Assembly (NCBI GenBank): GCA_000231825.2
Contig: JH720304.1
Coordinates: 1,034,576-1,098,575 of the forward strand
Direction: 5' to 3'
DNA from: Tetrahymena elliotti 4EA
Lineage: Eukaryota; Ciliophora; Oligohymenophorea; Hymenostomatida; Tetrahymenidae
DNA: 64,000 nucleotides
This document shows positions 26,501-38,044 of the stretch, piece by piece (the first letter of the stretch is position 1; each line of letters starts with the position of its first letter). The notes below the pieces were generated by a model. It saw only the letters and a list, made by a program, of their open reading frames with translations, was not told where the DNA came from and ran no database searches. Made by a program: the position numbers and the translations under genes.

Positions 26501-27963
26501 TATTTAATAGCTAAGTCAATATTTAGCAAAAAGCCTTAAAAAATAAAAAAAATGTGAAAAAAAACAAGTTTTTTTATTATGGAAATTTAAAAAATCAATA
26601 GTAATATTTAAACTATTTTTGGGCTATTGATTATCTAAATTTAAAATAATGAGAAAGGTTTTGGTGAATTAATTTTAAATTTTAATAGTTTTTAAAAATC
26701 AATTTAAGTTGTTGCTGTAAATAGAATTGAAGAATAGATATAGATTCTTTTCTCTTTTTTAACTTGTTTAACTTGCAATATCTAAATTCTATTGAGTATT
26801 CTTTTATTAATTTTCAAAGTTACTTTCGCGAACGAATGAGTAGCTTGAGGTTGTTTGTTGGTTAATGTTGTAAATATTTCTTTTCATTAAAAGTTAATAG
26901 GAATATTTATAGCAAAAAAATATTTTTAGGATGAACTGAAATGTTTGCTTTTTAATCTTTTTTTATTTTTCTGTTTAAAATTCAAAATTCAAAGAGATTA
27001 TAATTGATTTTAATTAGTTATAGTGCTTCTAATAATTTTAATGTAAATTAATTTGTTGTAGTAGTAGTTGATGTTGTAAATGTAAATTTACTCGAAAATA
27101 GTTTGTTTCATGAATTTGAAGTAAAAATCGCTTTTCTTTTCTTTGAGAAATATTTCTTGGGCCTTTTGGCTATCTTTAGCTTTTTCAAAATCATTAAAAT
27201 TTGAATCTAGATAAGTATTTTTCATATCTTATTGATCCATTTTCTTACTATCTTAGTTAAGAAAATAAATATATCCTTCTTTTTCAATATCTATTGCCAA
27301 ATAAACATGGTCATCAAATTATACATCTTTTGATAAGTCAAGCTAATGCTTATAGGCTGAAACAAATTTGAAGAAAGTCATTTCACTAGGGTTATTTTCC
27401 AATTAAAGCGAAAAAGAATTTTAATAGTTGTCATCATACGAAAGGTTGGAGAGACATAAATACTTTTTAGACCTAAAATGCTATAATTAAAACTTTTCTC
27501 CATATGCTATGTTCAAATTTTTATTTTTAACAAATTTTAATTCATTTTAAGCTAATTCCCTGTTAAGTTCATGAGACAAATTTTGTAAATACTTCTCTTA
27601 TTTTCCAATACTTTCTTCAAATTTTAGTTTATCCTTCTGCTTTTTTTCTAACTAAGCTCTGAAATCAGCTTTCTCATCAATATCCATTGAATTAATATCC
27701 TACTCAAATTTGAGTGTTTCTTCTCTATAAAATTAATCTAGCTACTTTTAAATTTCTTGCTACTTCTCATACTAGTATAGAGGCAGTACTTAAAATACAG
27801 AATCCAAAAAATCAACATTTCTGTATCCATCACTATTAAATCTATAATCTTAGGCTACTACACTCTTCTAAATAAAACCATCTGCAGATATATAGCTGTT
27901 ATTTTACTAGAATATTTTCAAACTAATCAAACTACCATAATGAAGATGAGTTCTATTTCTCAT
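14523..27963 (-). CDS. IP3 receptor/ryanodine-receptor-type intracellular Ca2+ release channel
   Basis: One 13.4-kb intron-rich gene, probably 3,000-3,500 aa. Start: ATG 27963, MRNRTHLHYGSLISLK, matching the first strand of the IP3R ligand-binding region. Exon 1 (27092-27963) holds a beta-trefoil/MIR region (KKYLCLSNL, FDDHVYLAIDIE). A 918-bp intron (26174-27091) precedes exon 2 (25033-26173), with more MIR-like sequence (LIYGDIVWITE, GLWKIEAEKMESGG, NIRLKNIRNGMYLAI). RIH-type helices follow (EQGVLRYVTLVVKYLF, CYHLIYQICLQNSENQ; later LLNFYSMRPNDKGFNMVLNT), then an RIH-associated region near 18.6-18.8 kb. The channel domain lies at 15.1-16.0 kb. The last exons give GIIIDTLAKLREQ, TICFICGQKRDFLD, DQHVNEDHN and ISWFP, the IP3R C-terminal CxxC..H..H module, ending PDSDSD at TGA 14523. 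Many middle exon junctions are approximate. The protein should sit in ER, alveolar or vacuolar membrane as a tetramer. IP3 binding itself is not shown. Confidence 0.88.
15120..15560 (-). other. pore and last transmembrane region of the calcium channel
   Basis: On the minus strand this encodes EKWVDIGLIFCAFLAL, LLFDIFRRIPSLKNILQS, a membrane helix ending VYYFFWDILSNQ, a pore region TLWTCFLFIFDMTFK followed by NNAGYTSNYPPDY, and the inner helix YTFTIVIILGEIISG running into GIIIDTLAKLRE. LFDIFRR, the spacing from TL to IIIDT, and the tail agree with IP3R. The position of the usual GGGxGD filter reads NNAGYTS instead. An intron follows EIIS (about 15075-15135). Confidence 0.8.
26174..27091 (-). 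other. 918-bp intron 1 of the calcium-channel gene
   Basis: Exon 1 ends in KFMKQTIFE split after GA of the Glu codon; the donor is GTAAATTTAC. The acceptor ATAAATAG lies before ATTGAAGTTATATTG, and joining restores FELKLYCECIED. Exon 1 is 872 nt and exon 2 is 1,141 nt, together 671 whole codons. The intron is long for this region, and the joined protein aligns with the IP3R N-terminus across the junction. Confidence 0.75.
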
Positions 27964-30178
27964 TATAGGTTTTTATTAACTTCTTAACTACCTTTATATT
28001 AACTATTTTTTAAAATTATGTAAATATTTTGGCAGATTATTTTGAATTTATTATTAAAATATTGATTGATCACCAAATTAAAAATTTGAAATCTTTTAAA
28101 TACTCCTTAATAAATTTCATTCAGAATTGTTTAAAGTAAATAATTTTGTGGTATATTTTGTTTTCGAATTCCTATAAAAATTATTTATTATTATTACATA
28201 TTCATTTTACCATGTTACTTATTTTCCAAAGATAAAATCTAGAAGTTAGAATTACCAAAATATTTAATTTATCTTTATCTCTTTAAAAGCATATTCTCCT
28301 TGAACTCTTTTTTTAAATTTTAGCTATCAAAATTAGCAAAATTTGATTTTATGAAATAATTTTTAAATAAATATTTCTCTCAGATTTTATTTAACCGTTT
28401 AACTTAAAAGTAAATTAAAATGATTTAATTATTAAATAATTAAATAAAAATCTTATAGCAAAAATATATTTCATACATGCTAAAAATATTTATTCATTTT
28501 TAATTTTGTCTTTTTAATAAGAAAATTAAAATAAATAAATATTTTGCTATTATTACCATCATTTCATCCTAAAAAAATAAAGATGTATTTGAAATGAAAA
28601 ACAAAATTATTAAAATTATTTTCATTATTAATAGCAGAAATTTAAAAATATTTATTTTTCAAATGTTTAAATATTTAATAAATAGCTTTAACCATTCCAA
28701 ATTCTAAAATTTGTCTAGTCACTATTAGAATATTTTTATAATTAAGAATGTAAAATTGCAATTTTACAATAAATATTTAAATTTAATATAACTTTAAAAA
28801 AATTTTTGTTAACTAACTTAATTATTTAATTATCAAAAAAATTTATTAAGAATTTATTTTATTTTGAAATTCAAATAAATGACTTAAATTTATTTGAAAA
28901 AATTAAATAAATTTCTAAAAGGCAAAGAAACAAACTATTTTGACTATTTCGGGAAATTCAAAGTTTAATCTTTTTTTGAAATAGGGTATCAAATTTTGTT
29001 TAATTTTTATAGAGTAAAGAGAGTATTTTAATAATAAATATAATTAAATTTTATTTTTTAATTTAATTAGCAAATTATAATGTAGGCTTGCTTTGAGTGA
29101 TTAAATATAAATAATAATAAGACATTTAAATTATTTTTATTTAAGTAAAAAAGTAGCAATAAATTCTGCCAGATGATAAGAGGCTACTAAATTAATTAAT
29201 ACCTTGGTCTGTGAATAATTAAAGCTCATAAATACTAATTAAGGGAAATTTAAATTAGCTTACATAGTAAGAATAAATAGATAAAGATAAGTATAACCTA
29301 AAATTAACATTCAAAAGTATCCACACTAAAAGTTTTAATGAGAGATAAAAAATTTGTAAAGATAGATTTTATTCTCTCAAAAATAGAATAATAATGATTA
29401 TTTTTGAATCTACAGTGTTTGTTAATCATGAATTAAGTTAGACATATCCTGTTAATCTATTCAATAATTATTAATTTTTGTTTTAATGGCATAATTTTTT
29501 GTAAATTGTATGATATTTCATTCAAATTTTATGAGATGATCATTTCACAACCATTCTATTAAGTAAGGAAGATTTAAAATATTTTCTTCTAAAATATGAA
29601 TTCATAGTTTTAAAATGCTAATTATACATCGTAACAACTTTGAAACATTTGCAAGTAAGACATAATTTTATAATAATGAATAATTTAACTTTATTTAATA
29701 AATCTTGTAAATTATATTTCTATTTGAAAGTTTTATTTGGAACAATCTTCTGTTAATTATACCAAACTGTATTTAGATTTTACTTTAAATAAACCTGACT
29801 TCTTAGACACTCATTTGAGAAATTTACTTTGTTAAAGGCAAATTTTTTATGAGGTGTGTTAAAAATATTTGAAATCATATGAAAGTCATATGAAGAGTGA
29901 ATATTTATAATTTCTTTCTTTTTAGCAGAACTTTTCAGAAATCTTGTATGTTGGTTGATTTATAAATGATGTATGTAATAAACTTTCTTAATATATTTTT
30001 TTAAAAACACAAATTATTTAAATTTACAAAGGATGAATTTTTTATATAAAATTCTGAGAAAAAGTAAATAAATTTAAAGAGATTTTATAAAGAAACAATC
30101 ATTTTATTAATGTATTTCTTTGGAATATAAAATTAATCTATTACATTTTCATTTAACTTTTAATTTATATAACTTTTT
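27964..30178. other. AT-rich intergenic region
   Basis: These 2.2 kb lie between the start of the calcium-channel gene and the stop of the Kazal gene, both on the minus strand. The channel promoter should lie at the left end. I see only AT-rich DNA with short simple runs; no supported frame, RNA gene or long repeat. Confidence 0.5.
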
Positions 30179-30622
30179 TCAAGCTCTAAGATCTTCACAG
30201 CTACCTTCTACAAAGTGAGAAACTTATTTATTAATGCAAGCAGTGCACTTGTTAGAGTAATTTTAACCACAAGGAGCAGCTTTGCAAACAACAGAAGAAT
30301 CAAATAATCCACAAACAGGGAAAAATTCTCTGGTGCAACCAACATTCAAATGGTCTTCAGGATGACAGAAAATAGAATTCTTGTGATATGATTCACATTC
30401 ACCTTCTACATAGAACTCAACGCCTTCTTCTATGCAAGCACCACATTTATTACCATATGTTGCAATTTGTTGGTGATATTTATTATCAGAGCTAATCTTC
30501 ACTCCACAAACTGGCATATATTCCATGGTACAGAATTAAACCTACTTTTAATGCTCTGTGCATTTAATATTTGCAGCAGCACAGACACTAATAATAGCAA
30601 CAATAACAATTAATTTATTCAT
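30179..30622 (-). CDS. secreted two-domain Kazal-type serine protease inhibitor, 147 aa
   Basis: The ATG at 30622 gives MNKLIVIVAIISVCAAANIK, a signal peptide. Two six-cysteine domains follow with nearly the same spacing: Cys21-31-39-60-63-76 and Cys86-96-104-126-129-142 (gaps 9-7-20-2-12 and 9-7-21-2-12). Each has the Kazal core PVCG and Y(G/S)NKC. Kazal domains usually block serine proteases through the loop before PVCG; here the residues are TMEYM and TREFF, so target preference is unclear. The second domain has two extra cysteines (113 and 118, VVCKAAPC) that could form a fourth disulphide. No intron; TGA at 30179-30181. The product should be secreted or stored in granules. The inhibitory role is inferred from fold. 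Confidence 0.85.
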
Positions 30623-32709
30623 AATTCTTTTTATTTTTTAAATTCGTTCTTTGATTTTTTTTTTTATTAAATTAATAATTAATATCAAGAATAATTCCAA
30701 ACCTAACTATTATTTACATGAATCATATAATTATTGTCTTTTACACATGCTTAAGTGATAAAAAAAATAGCATTATCACAACTGGCTCTATTTAATTTTT
30801 TTATATCAGAATTAGTGGATTTATCCTCCTTTTCAAAAATTACAGCAAAGTCTCTAATCAAAATAAAATTGCTCTACTATTATTCTCTTCATTAACACAT
30901 GCTCATTCAAAAAATTGTATTCATAGAGTTATTTAGTCAGAATTAAATACTATCTATCTATGCTTTCATTTTATTTAATTCTCTAAATAAAATATTTTCA
31001 ATTATCCAATGTAGAATTTGCAAATGATAAAAACTTTTATTATCTAAAATTCATTGATTTAGATAGAGCAAGTTAAAGGATCAGGTTTTTTTGAGATTTT
31101 TACAAGAGTATTTAATTGAAATGGTATTTGGATCAGAAAATAAAATTAAACATAGAATTGATATTTATTTTAAAGAATTAAATTTTATTATCGCTTAGAA
31201 AGCTTAGAAAGAAAGTGTAAATATTTTTATTGAATTAATTTTTTAAATTTAACATATTAGATATGTGTTCTTTTCAAATTTTTTTTAAATTAGATTTTTT
31301 GGTAAAATCAATGAAAAAGATAATGTAATCTTACATTTCAAAGAGATAAATTAAAATACTATTTTACAAATGAAATCTATCAAATAATGCAATCTTAAAG
31401 TTTGATTGACAATGATGCATAGTTTAATAAATATTTGAAAAAATATTTTTTTAAATAAAGGAGTATTTTAAACTATTTTCATTAAAATTAATTTTTTTTT
31501 GAGATGAAAGTATTTTGTGTGTCTTCAATTAATTTTAAATTTTTGATCTAATTTTTAATTTCAAAATAAATTTTAATTTAACATCTATTACTCTTTAAAT
31601 AAAATCAACACATCTCTTCTTTTATTCATTATTTTAAACTTCATTAGTATTTTTAAAAATATTTTTTATAATCTCTAGTTTAAATACTTTATTAAAGATA
31701 TTTCCTAATTTCTTCTTATGTTATGTTAATTATTAAAATATTACAATTTAATTATATTTTTATGTTAGTAGGAAACATTTTTAATTTAGAAGAAGGAATT
31801 TACTAACTTAACAGCAGTTAGTTGCAAAAAGGAAATATAGAATTTGATGAATATTCTTCGAGAAAATACTTAATTTTATCCAAAATTAAATTAATATGGA
31901 GTTTACATATTATCTGTTGATAACTTTTACAAACAAAATCTTCAAACTGCATGTAGTTTAGAAATTTACTTTTATAAGCTTATTATTCCTCTTACTAACA
32001 TTCTTCAAAAATTAGAAACAAAATATTTCTCTAGCAAAAATAAATAATTTGAAGAAATGAGGAGAAATAAATATTTGTCTTTAATCTAATCAATCTTGAT
32101 TGAATTTAATAAACTATTCAAAAAACTACTAGCCATTAGTTAGTAATAAATAGGCATATAGTTTTTTTAAATTTCCTTAAGCTTTCAATATTTTTTACAT
32201 TTAATAAATAGTCATAAAATATTTATTTAGTCATACATTTTTTTTCAAATTAAGTTTTTAAAAAAATAAATAGACTGATTTGAGCATGTTTTTTTGGTGA
32301 AATTTATTTAGTATGTATTTTAAAAATATTATTTATTTTTCATCTGAGTTGACTTTAGAAAATTGCATGCAGGGTACCTATTGTAAGGAAGGAATTTTAA
32401 TAACAATTAATAAAAACTTCCTTTATACCTGTTATTAATAGCTTATTTATTATTTAATAATCCAAATTTTGTTGATGAATTCCTATGTACTCAATTTTAA
32501 TTAATAAGCATGAATAGAATATTAAGTTTTTGGCAACAAAATAACCAGCTCAACAAAGCAACTTTTTTTTTTAATATTATAATAGCTAATAGTTTTGAAT
32601 TATTTGAGTTACTTGTTTTTTCAAGAAAGAAGATTTATATAGAAAGTTAAAATAAAAATTTTCATTAATAAAAAACTAGCAAATAAGTTAAGCAATAAAA
32701 TAAGAAGAA
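30623..32709. other. AT-rich intergenic region between divergent genes
   Basis: These 2.1 kb separate the Kazal gene start (minus) from the transmembrane gene start (plus), so both promoters should be inside. No coding frame, RNA gene or notable repeat was found; the sequence is A/T runs with scattered TGA. Confidence 0.5.
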
Positions 32710-35472
32710 ATGAATTCAATAGTGAAGTTTATTAAATTTGCTGATATTTATGGATAGAGAGTCCAAATGAATTTTTCAAATTAGCCAATTTACAAGACAG
32801 TTTATGGAGGTCTAGTCACATTAATTATAGGGTCTTGTTTTTTGTCTGGTTGCTACTTTTTTGGATGTATTCTTTTTTAAAGACTTCATCCTTCAATTAT
32901 AACTCAAGAAAGGTCTGTTACTTCAGCTGCTAGGATAGACATTAACAATACAAATATTGTAGCAATGTTTGGTATTTCTAATGGAGCCTCATAGATTTGG
33001 TCTGATCCTACTATTTTTAGAATGTATGCTGTACAGCAGGTTTTATAGATAAAAAATAGTACTGAATCAAATGTTTAACTTAGATAATTAATTTCATATA
33101 ATAAAACAATGAAAAAGTGTGATTAAAGTGATATAGGTATACCAGAAGTCAATAGATATTTTAGTGAGTTAAATTTAACTAATTTATATTGTCTAGATTA
33201 AGGATAGGATTTACATATGGAAGGAGATTTTGATGCATAAAAATTTGCTTAAGTCTTTATCTATGTTGAGAAGTGCTCTAATGGAACAGATCCAAATATT
33301 ATATGTAAGCCTATGGAAGTGATCAATAAGTAATTGGAGTTAAGTAAAATATAAATATACTTATCTAATACTATTGTTGATCCTTTAAATTATGAAGATC
33401 CTTTCTCTTCGAAGGGTATGAATCTTTATACTTAAACGTCTTCTAGTTTTCCTAAAGAAGTTCAACTTTACTTCACAAATTAATATATATAAGATGATAT
33501 AGGTTTTATGTTTAGCTAAGTAGAACAAAAGCATAAATTTGTATTTACATAATAGTAAGAAACAACTTTTTTTAGCAATTACAATGTACTAGTGCGAGTT
33601 TTGCTCAGACTTTAGAAATAAAAAGAGAATCTTATGCAAAGAAGATACTAGAAATTTTAGGATATTGTTGCTTAGATTGGAGGTCTAATGAAGTTACTTA
33701 CAACAATAGGATCGTTTATTACCTACCGCTTTACATCACTTTATTTATATAAAGCTATCGGAGATGAGATATTAATTTATGATGATGAAAATATTCAAAA
33801 AAGTAAAAAGGAAAAAATTGGATCATCTTCTATCTGTCAAACAAATAAAAATAAAGCAAGTAGATATAGAAGAGATACTTCTATTAAATCAGTCAAATAA
33901 GGTAAAGAACCAGAGAGTATTGAAATGAACAAAAATTAGTCAGCTTAATTTTAAATTTAAGAAGAGAAACAAAAATCAAACAAAAACGAAAAAAAGAAAA
34001 GTAAATTTGAAAAAGTAGCTTCTTTTGATTAATAAAATTAATCCTGTATTTAATAAGTAGAAGAAAAACATTCTTTTAAATTAAATATAATCTAACCTTA
34101 GAAATTTTTCAACCTTGTCAAAAATAAAATTAAATATAATTTTATTGATTATTTTAAATAAATTTTTGCTAATTATTTGCAAAAAAAAGACTACAGAGCA
34201 CAGTTAGTGTAGAAAGGCATTTAAATAATAGAACAATAACTCGATATTGTTTACTTAATTAATAAATTAAATGAAATTGATAAACTAAAGACAGTAATTT
34301 TCAATAGAGATTAATTAAAAATATTTGATTGCATTCCAAAACCTATCATTTCTGATGATTATTTGTTCAATCATAAAAAAGAGGAGGACTAAATATAAAA
34401 TTAAAATAGAGGTCGAGCTGATAGCATGTTTGCAAGCAAGATGGTTGTGGGTAAAGACAATATAGTTTACTATAATATATAAAATAAAAAGAGTGAGGAA
34501 AAAAAAATTTAGGATGCCATTTATGGGATTTAAAACATACTTAATAGTCAACAACTTACCAAGATAGATAAGAAGCTTATTTAAATTATAGACCCATAAA
34601 TGCTGGCAAATTATTCTAATTAAAAACAACAAGATTAGATTTTAGATCTAAATAGAAGCGATATACACTATCAAAGGTAATAAGATGATACTATCTTTGA
34701 GAGTAATGTCTTTTAAAAGATGAATTCTTCCAATCATAGCCCGAATATAAGCTAATACTTAAAAATCAAATAATTATTAAATGAAACCCTAAATAATTCG
34801 TTCCCATAATAGGATAAACTTTCACGAAGCCGCTAAGACTCTAAAATCTCTTAACACTCTTAATTTCTGAATATTTAAGATTTGGCTAAATAGTCAATTA
34901 TTTTTGGAGATGATTAAAGCACCAATAAATCTCATAATGAAATAAAAATGGAAGAAAGACTAAACTAATAAGACTAAGAAATGTCAGAAAGAGGATGTTT
35001 AAATATAAATGTTAGCTAATATAACCCGTATCTCCAGTTTCAAGCAACCACACTATAATCTGTTTGTTAAAAGAATTAAAATCCTCCACAAAACAAGTAA
35101 TTTAGAAAAGATTATTATTTAAAAAAAATTTTTTTTGTTTATTTTAATAAAGCTAACCATAAAAAGTTGAAAAGTGATATTGTTCAACAAAAAAGCTACC
35201 AGAAGGAGAGAAATTAAATTTAAAAATTAATTATAAAATAAAAATATTTATGCCTACAAAATCTATTTATATTAAAAATTCAATTATTTAAACATCTAAT
35301 TTTGTTACAACATAATTATTCGAATCAACTAAAAAAATGTAATTAAAAGACTATTATTTCTTTGAAAAAAATATTTTTTTTAAAATGTTAACCTAAAACT
35401 ACTAAAAGCTGTCTTATTTAACAAAAAAGCTGCCATAGTTTCCACATGTTTTATTCTATTACTTAAAAATGA
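32710..35472 (+). CDS. large ciliate-type transmembrane protein, two TM segments, 920 aa
   Basis: One uninterrupted frame from ATG at 32710 to TGA at 35470-35472, no introns. The N-terminus MNSIVKFIKFADIYGQRVQM, then YKTVYGGLVTLIIG, is of a kind I associate with large families of uncharacterised ciliate transmembrane proteins. A first membrane helix covers about residues 38-60 (VTLIIGSCFLSGCYFFGCIL). A roughly 250-residue non-cytoplasmic region with several Cys follows. A second hydrophobic segment lies near residues 325-345 (GLMKLLTTIGSFITYRF). The long C-terminal tail is charged and Gln/Asn/Lys-rich, presumably cytosolic. The last 90 codons (after 35200) are AT-rich and less protein-like, so the real end may be earlier by splicing. 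Function unknown. Confidence 0.75.
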
Positions 35473-35680
35473 TTGGTCACTAGAAAAATTTTATTTTTAC
35501 ACCTTTTAAAATCTTATTCAAAAAGATTTTTTAATTGCAAAAATGAACAATTTTTTTTATTGTTTTTTAATTTAGAAGTAAAAAACAAAATAAAATAAAA
35601 TAACCAAGTAACGAACATCCTTAAGATTAAAAATATTAAGATTTTTTATCCAATAAAAACTAATGCAATTTTATTTTATC

Positions 35681-36862
35681 TCAATAAAATAGATCTGCTA
35701 GAATCATTGTAAGATTGTTAAGAATTTAAGATTAAATATCGTTTTTATTAAAAGCAACAATTGATATTAATATTTAGTCTTCAAGCAATAGCTCGTTTAA
35801 TTTAGAAATTTCTTTAATTTTAGGAGCATATACATAACAGTTTGCTTTTTTCAATATACTTGGAATTTTTAAAATCTATTTTGATAAATCATTACCTAAT
35901 TTTTATTCTAAACAGGCTTTAGCTTTGTAATTTTTACATTAATTGATAACAACAAATTTTCCTCTGTAATTTTCATTGAAAACTTAGTTTTTGAGAAGCA
36001 TTTTAATGGTTGCTTTTCCCACATAGTTACAGCCTTCATTTAAATGCAGATAAATATAGTTAGAACATATGTTGGGTAAAGAGAACTACTCTTCAACATC
36101 CTCTGTGTTTTCATAGTAGGCATCATGAATATATTCTGAGTCCCTCATAAAATTTATCTTTTACTAAATTTATAAATGCTCTGAATACAATTTGATGTTC
36201 TACTCTTGTAGTAAAAATTAAATTTAAATAAGTTAAGAACGTCTGTAATCTGCTCTTTCACCAGATACTGAGGCTATATAATAATTTGTTGATAAATTTA
36301 GGGAAAGATTATCATATTAAAGATTTCTAATATCCTTTATATAGATGCTTAAAGGATTTTTAAATTAAATTTAAAAATCTTAACTATTTTCAAGAAGAAT
36401 TTTTAGAATAAAATTTTGATAGCTTTCAACTATGCTTTGAAGTATTTTAGACCCTTTATTTGTATTACCCTATTTAATTAATGACTCTTCCTCAATTTAC
36501 TTTTAGATATCTTATGTTTAATTTTTGCATGCTGGAAGTATTTATTCTTCTGTTTCTTCCTCTAAAATTTATTGATTTTTTACATCAAAAAGCTTTTTTT
36601 CAATTTTTTGTTATATTAGAAGAATGTGAGATAAATTATCTGTGTACTTCATGATGTATTTTATAAATTCTTAGTAAATCGATGTTATTTCTATCTTCAA
36701 CTTAGCCTATTTAATCAAAATACTTTCAGATTACAAGCTGCTATTTATTTAACTGTCTTATATCTTTGCTGAATAAAGGTGATATTTATTGCCATCTTTA
36801 ACTAAATAAACATAATCACCTTCTTATTTAATTTCTGATAAGGTGGAAATAATATTTTTCAT
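35681..36862 (-). CDS. uncharacterised protein, 393 aa, intronless
   Basis: The minus strand is open from ATG at 36862 (MKNIISTLSEIKQEGDYVYL) to TGA at 35681-35683, exactly 394 codons with stop. The first half is helical and charged with coiled-coil potential (LLIQQKIEKKLFDVKNQQ). The second half looks globular: SVSGERADYRRS, FSLPNICSNYIYLHLNEG, NYVGKATIKMLLKN, KFVVINQCKNYKAKA. It has no signal peptide or membrane helix. I recognise no domain; an N-terminal coiled coil with a C-terminal beta-rich domain is an inference. The codons after LLLED are more AT-rich but in frame. It is convergent with the preceding transmembrane gene; the two stops are about 210 bp apart. Confidence 0.65.
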
Positions 36863-37740
36863 TTTACTTTTTCTTAATTTCCAATATTTCTTGTTTATTT
36901 TGAATTTTGATTATATTATTTTTCCATAAAAATTAATTTTTCAACCCTCTAAATGAAAATATTTAAAGGATAATTCATTCTTTCAAATTCTGTTCATTAA
37001 AAAAAGCGGCTTAAAAATTTTTCTATTTAATTTTTAAGTTTAATATGACTCAATACTTCTCTAGATGTAAATCAAAAATATTTCATTCACTTTTATTATT
37101 TATGAGATTTTCTTAACTTCACTTGAAAGCTTATTTGTTCTCAAAAATAAAAAAAGACTTAACAATTTTTTTGATATAATTTGATCTTCTAGATAATATT
37201 TTCAAACAATGATGGATCATCAATACTCAAAATGATCATTTATATTTTGAGATATTTATATTATTTTTGTTTACTAATTTATTTGATTTGAATAAATAAA
37301 TAACTTCCATTTACAATTTTTTTTTTTGAAAAAAATATTTTTTTAAGGATAATTTTCAAATTTTTATTAATTAAAATTCATTTTCTAAAACAATATACAT
37401 AAAACTAATCTTATCGTAGCCTATTCCTTAAATTATTGTTTGAAAATGAGTGAAAAATTTATGCTTAAAAAAAAATTCTACATTGCTTATTCAATATAAA
37501 AATATGGAGCTAAATAATAATATAATCTAATCAAACACATTATTAGGAAGTAAAGCTAGTAATTTACAAAAAAAAAAAAATGTTTTACTAATAAATTATT
37601 TTTGTAAGCTTATTTTTTAATTTATTAAATAATAAAAAAAATGTTCATAAATACACTATAAAAATGATATTTTTTTATAATTTTTTATTTATTCAGAAAA
37701 GGTAAATGGATTAGTAATTATTATCTGTATAAACTTTGAA
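36863..37740. other. AT-rich intergenic region upstream of the tRNA gene
   Basis: About 880 bp with long A and T runs (for example near 37320 and 37570). It should include the promoter of the minus-strand 393-aa gene. No coding frame is supported. The tRNA gene at 37741 has internal promoter boxes and needs nothing here. Confidence 0.5.
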
Positions 37741-37814
37741 GCTCGATTAGCTCAGCTGGTTAGAGCATGCGGCTGTTAACCGCAAGGTCGTAGGTTCGAT
37801 CCCTACATCGAGCG
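37741..37814 (+). tRNA. tRNA-Asn (anticodon GTT)
   Basis: A complete 74-nt cloverleaf. The acceptor stem GCTCGAT pairs with ATCGAGC, discriminator G. D stem GCTC/GAGC. Anticodon stem TGCGG/CCGCA with loop CTGTTAA, anticodon GTT. T arm GTAGG TTCGATC CCTAC. No intron and no encoded CCA. The internal A box (TAGCTCAGCTGG) and B box (GGTTCGATCC) are intact. It decodes AAC and AAT, heavily used in the Asn-rich proteins of this window. Confidence 0.97.
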
Positions 37815-37815
37815 C

Positions 37816-37823
37816 TTTTTTTT
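37816..37823 (+). terminator. RNA polymerase III terminator (T8)
   Basis: Eight consecutive T lie two bases after the tRNA discriminator base, the usual pol III stop. Confidence 0.85.
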
Positions 37824-38044
37824 ATAAAAATTACAAAGTATTATTTATGGCTTATCTTTATTGGAATGTTAAATGAAAGGATTTAATAATATAAATTGCT
37901 TTAAAATTACATTGATTTGCTTTTATGGGTATGTTAATGCTTTAAAAAAGTTTAAATATAGCCAGTTTACTATTTAAAAAGTAAAGAATATTTGCTAATA
38001 GATTTAAAATTTAGATTAAATAAGTAGACTTAACAAGTTAAAGT

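Noticed and set aside
34315..34632. 105-codon minus-strand frame, hydrophobic
   Set aside because: It is antisense to the continuous 920-codon plus-strand gene and has the Leu/Ile/Phe bias of reversed Lys/Asn-rich coding DNA.
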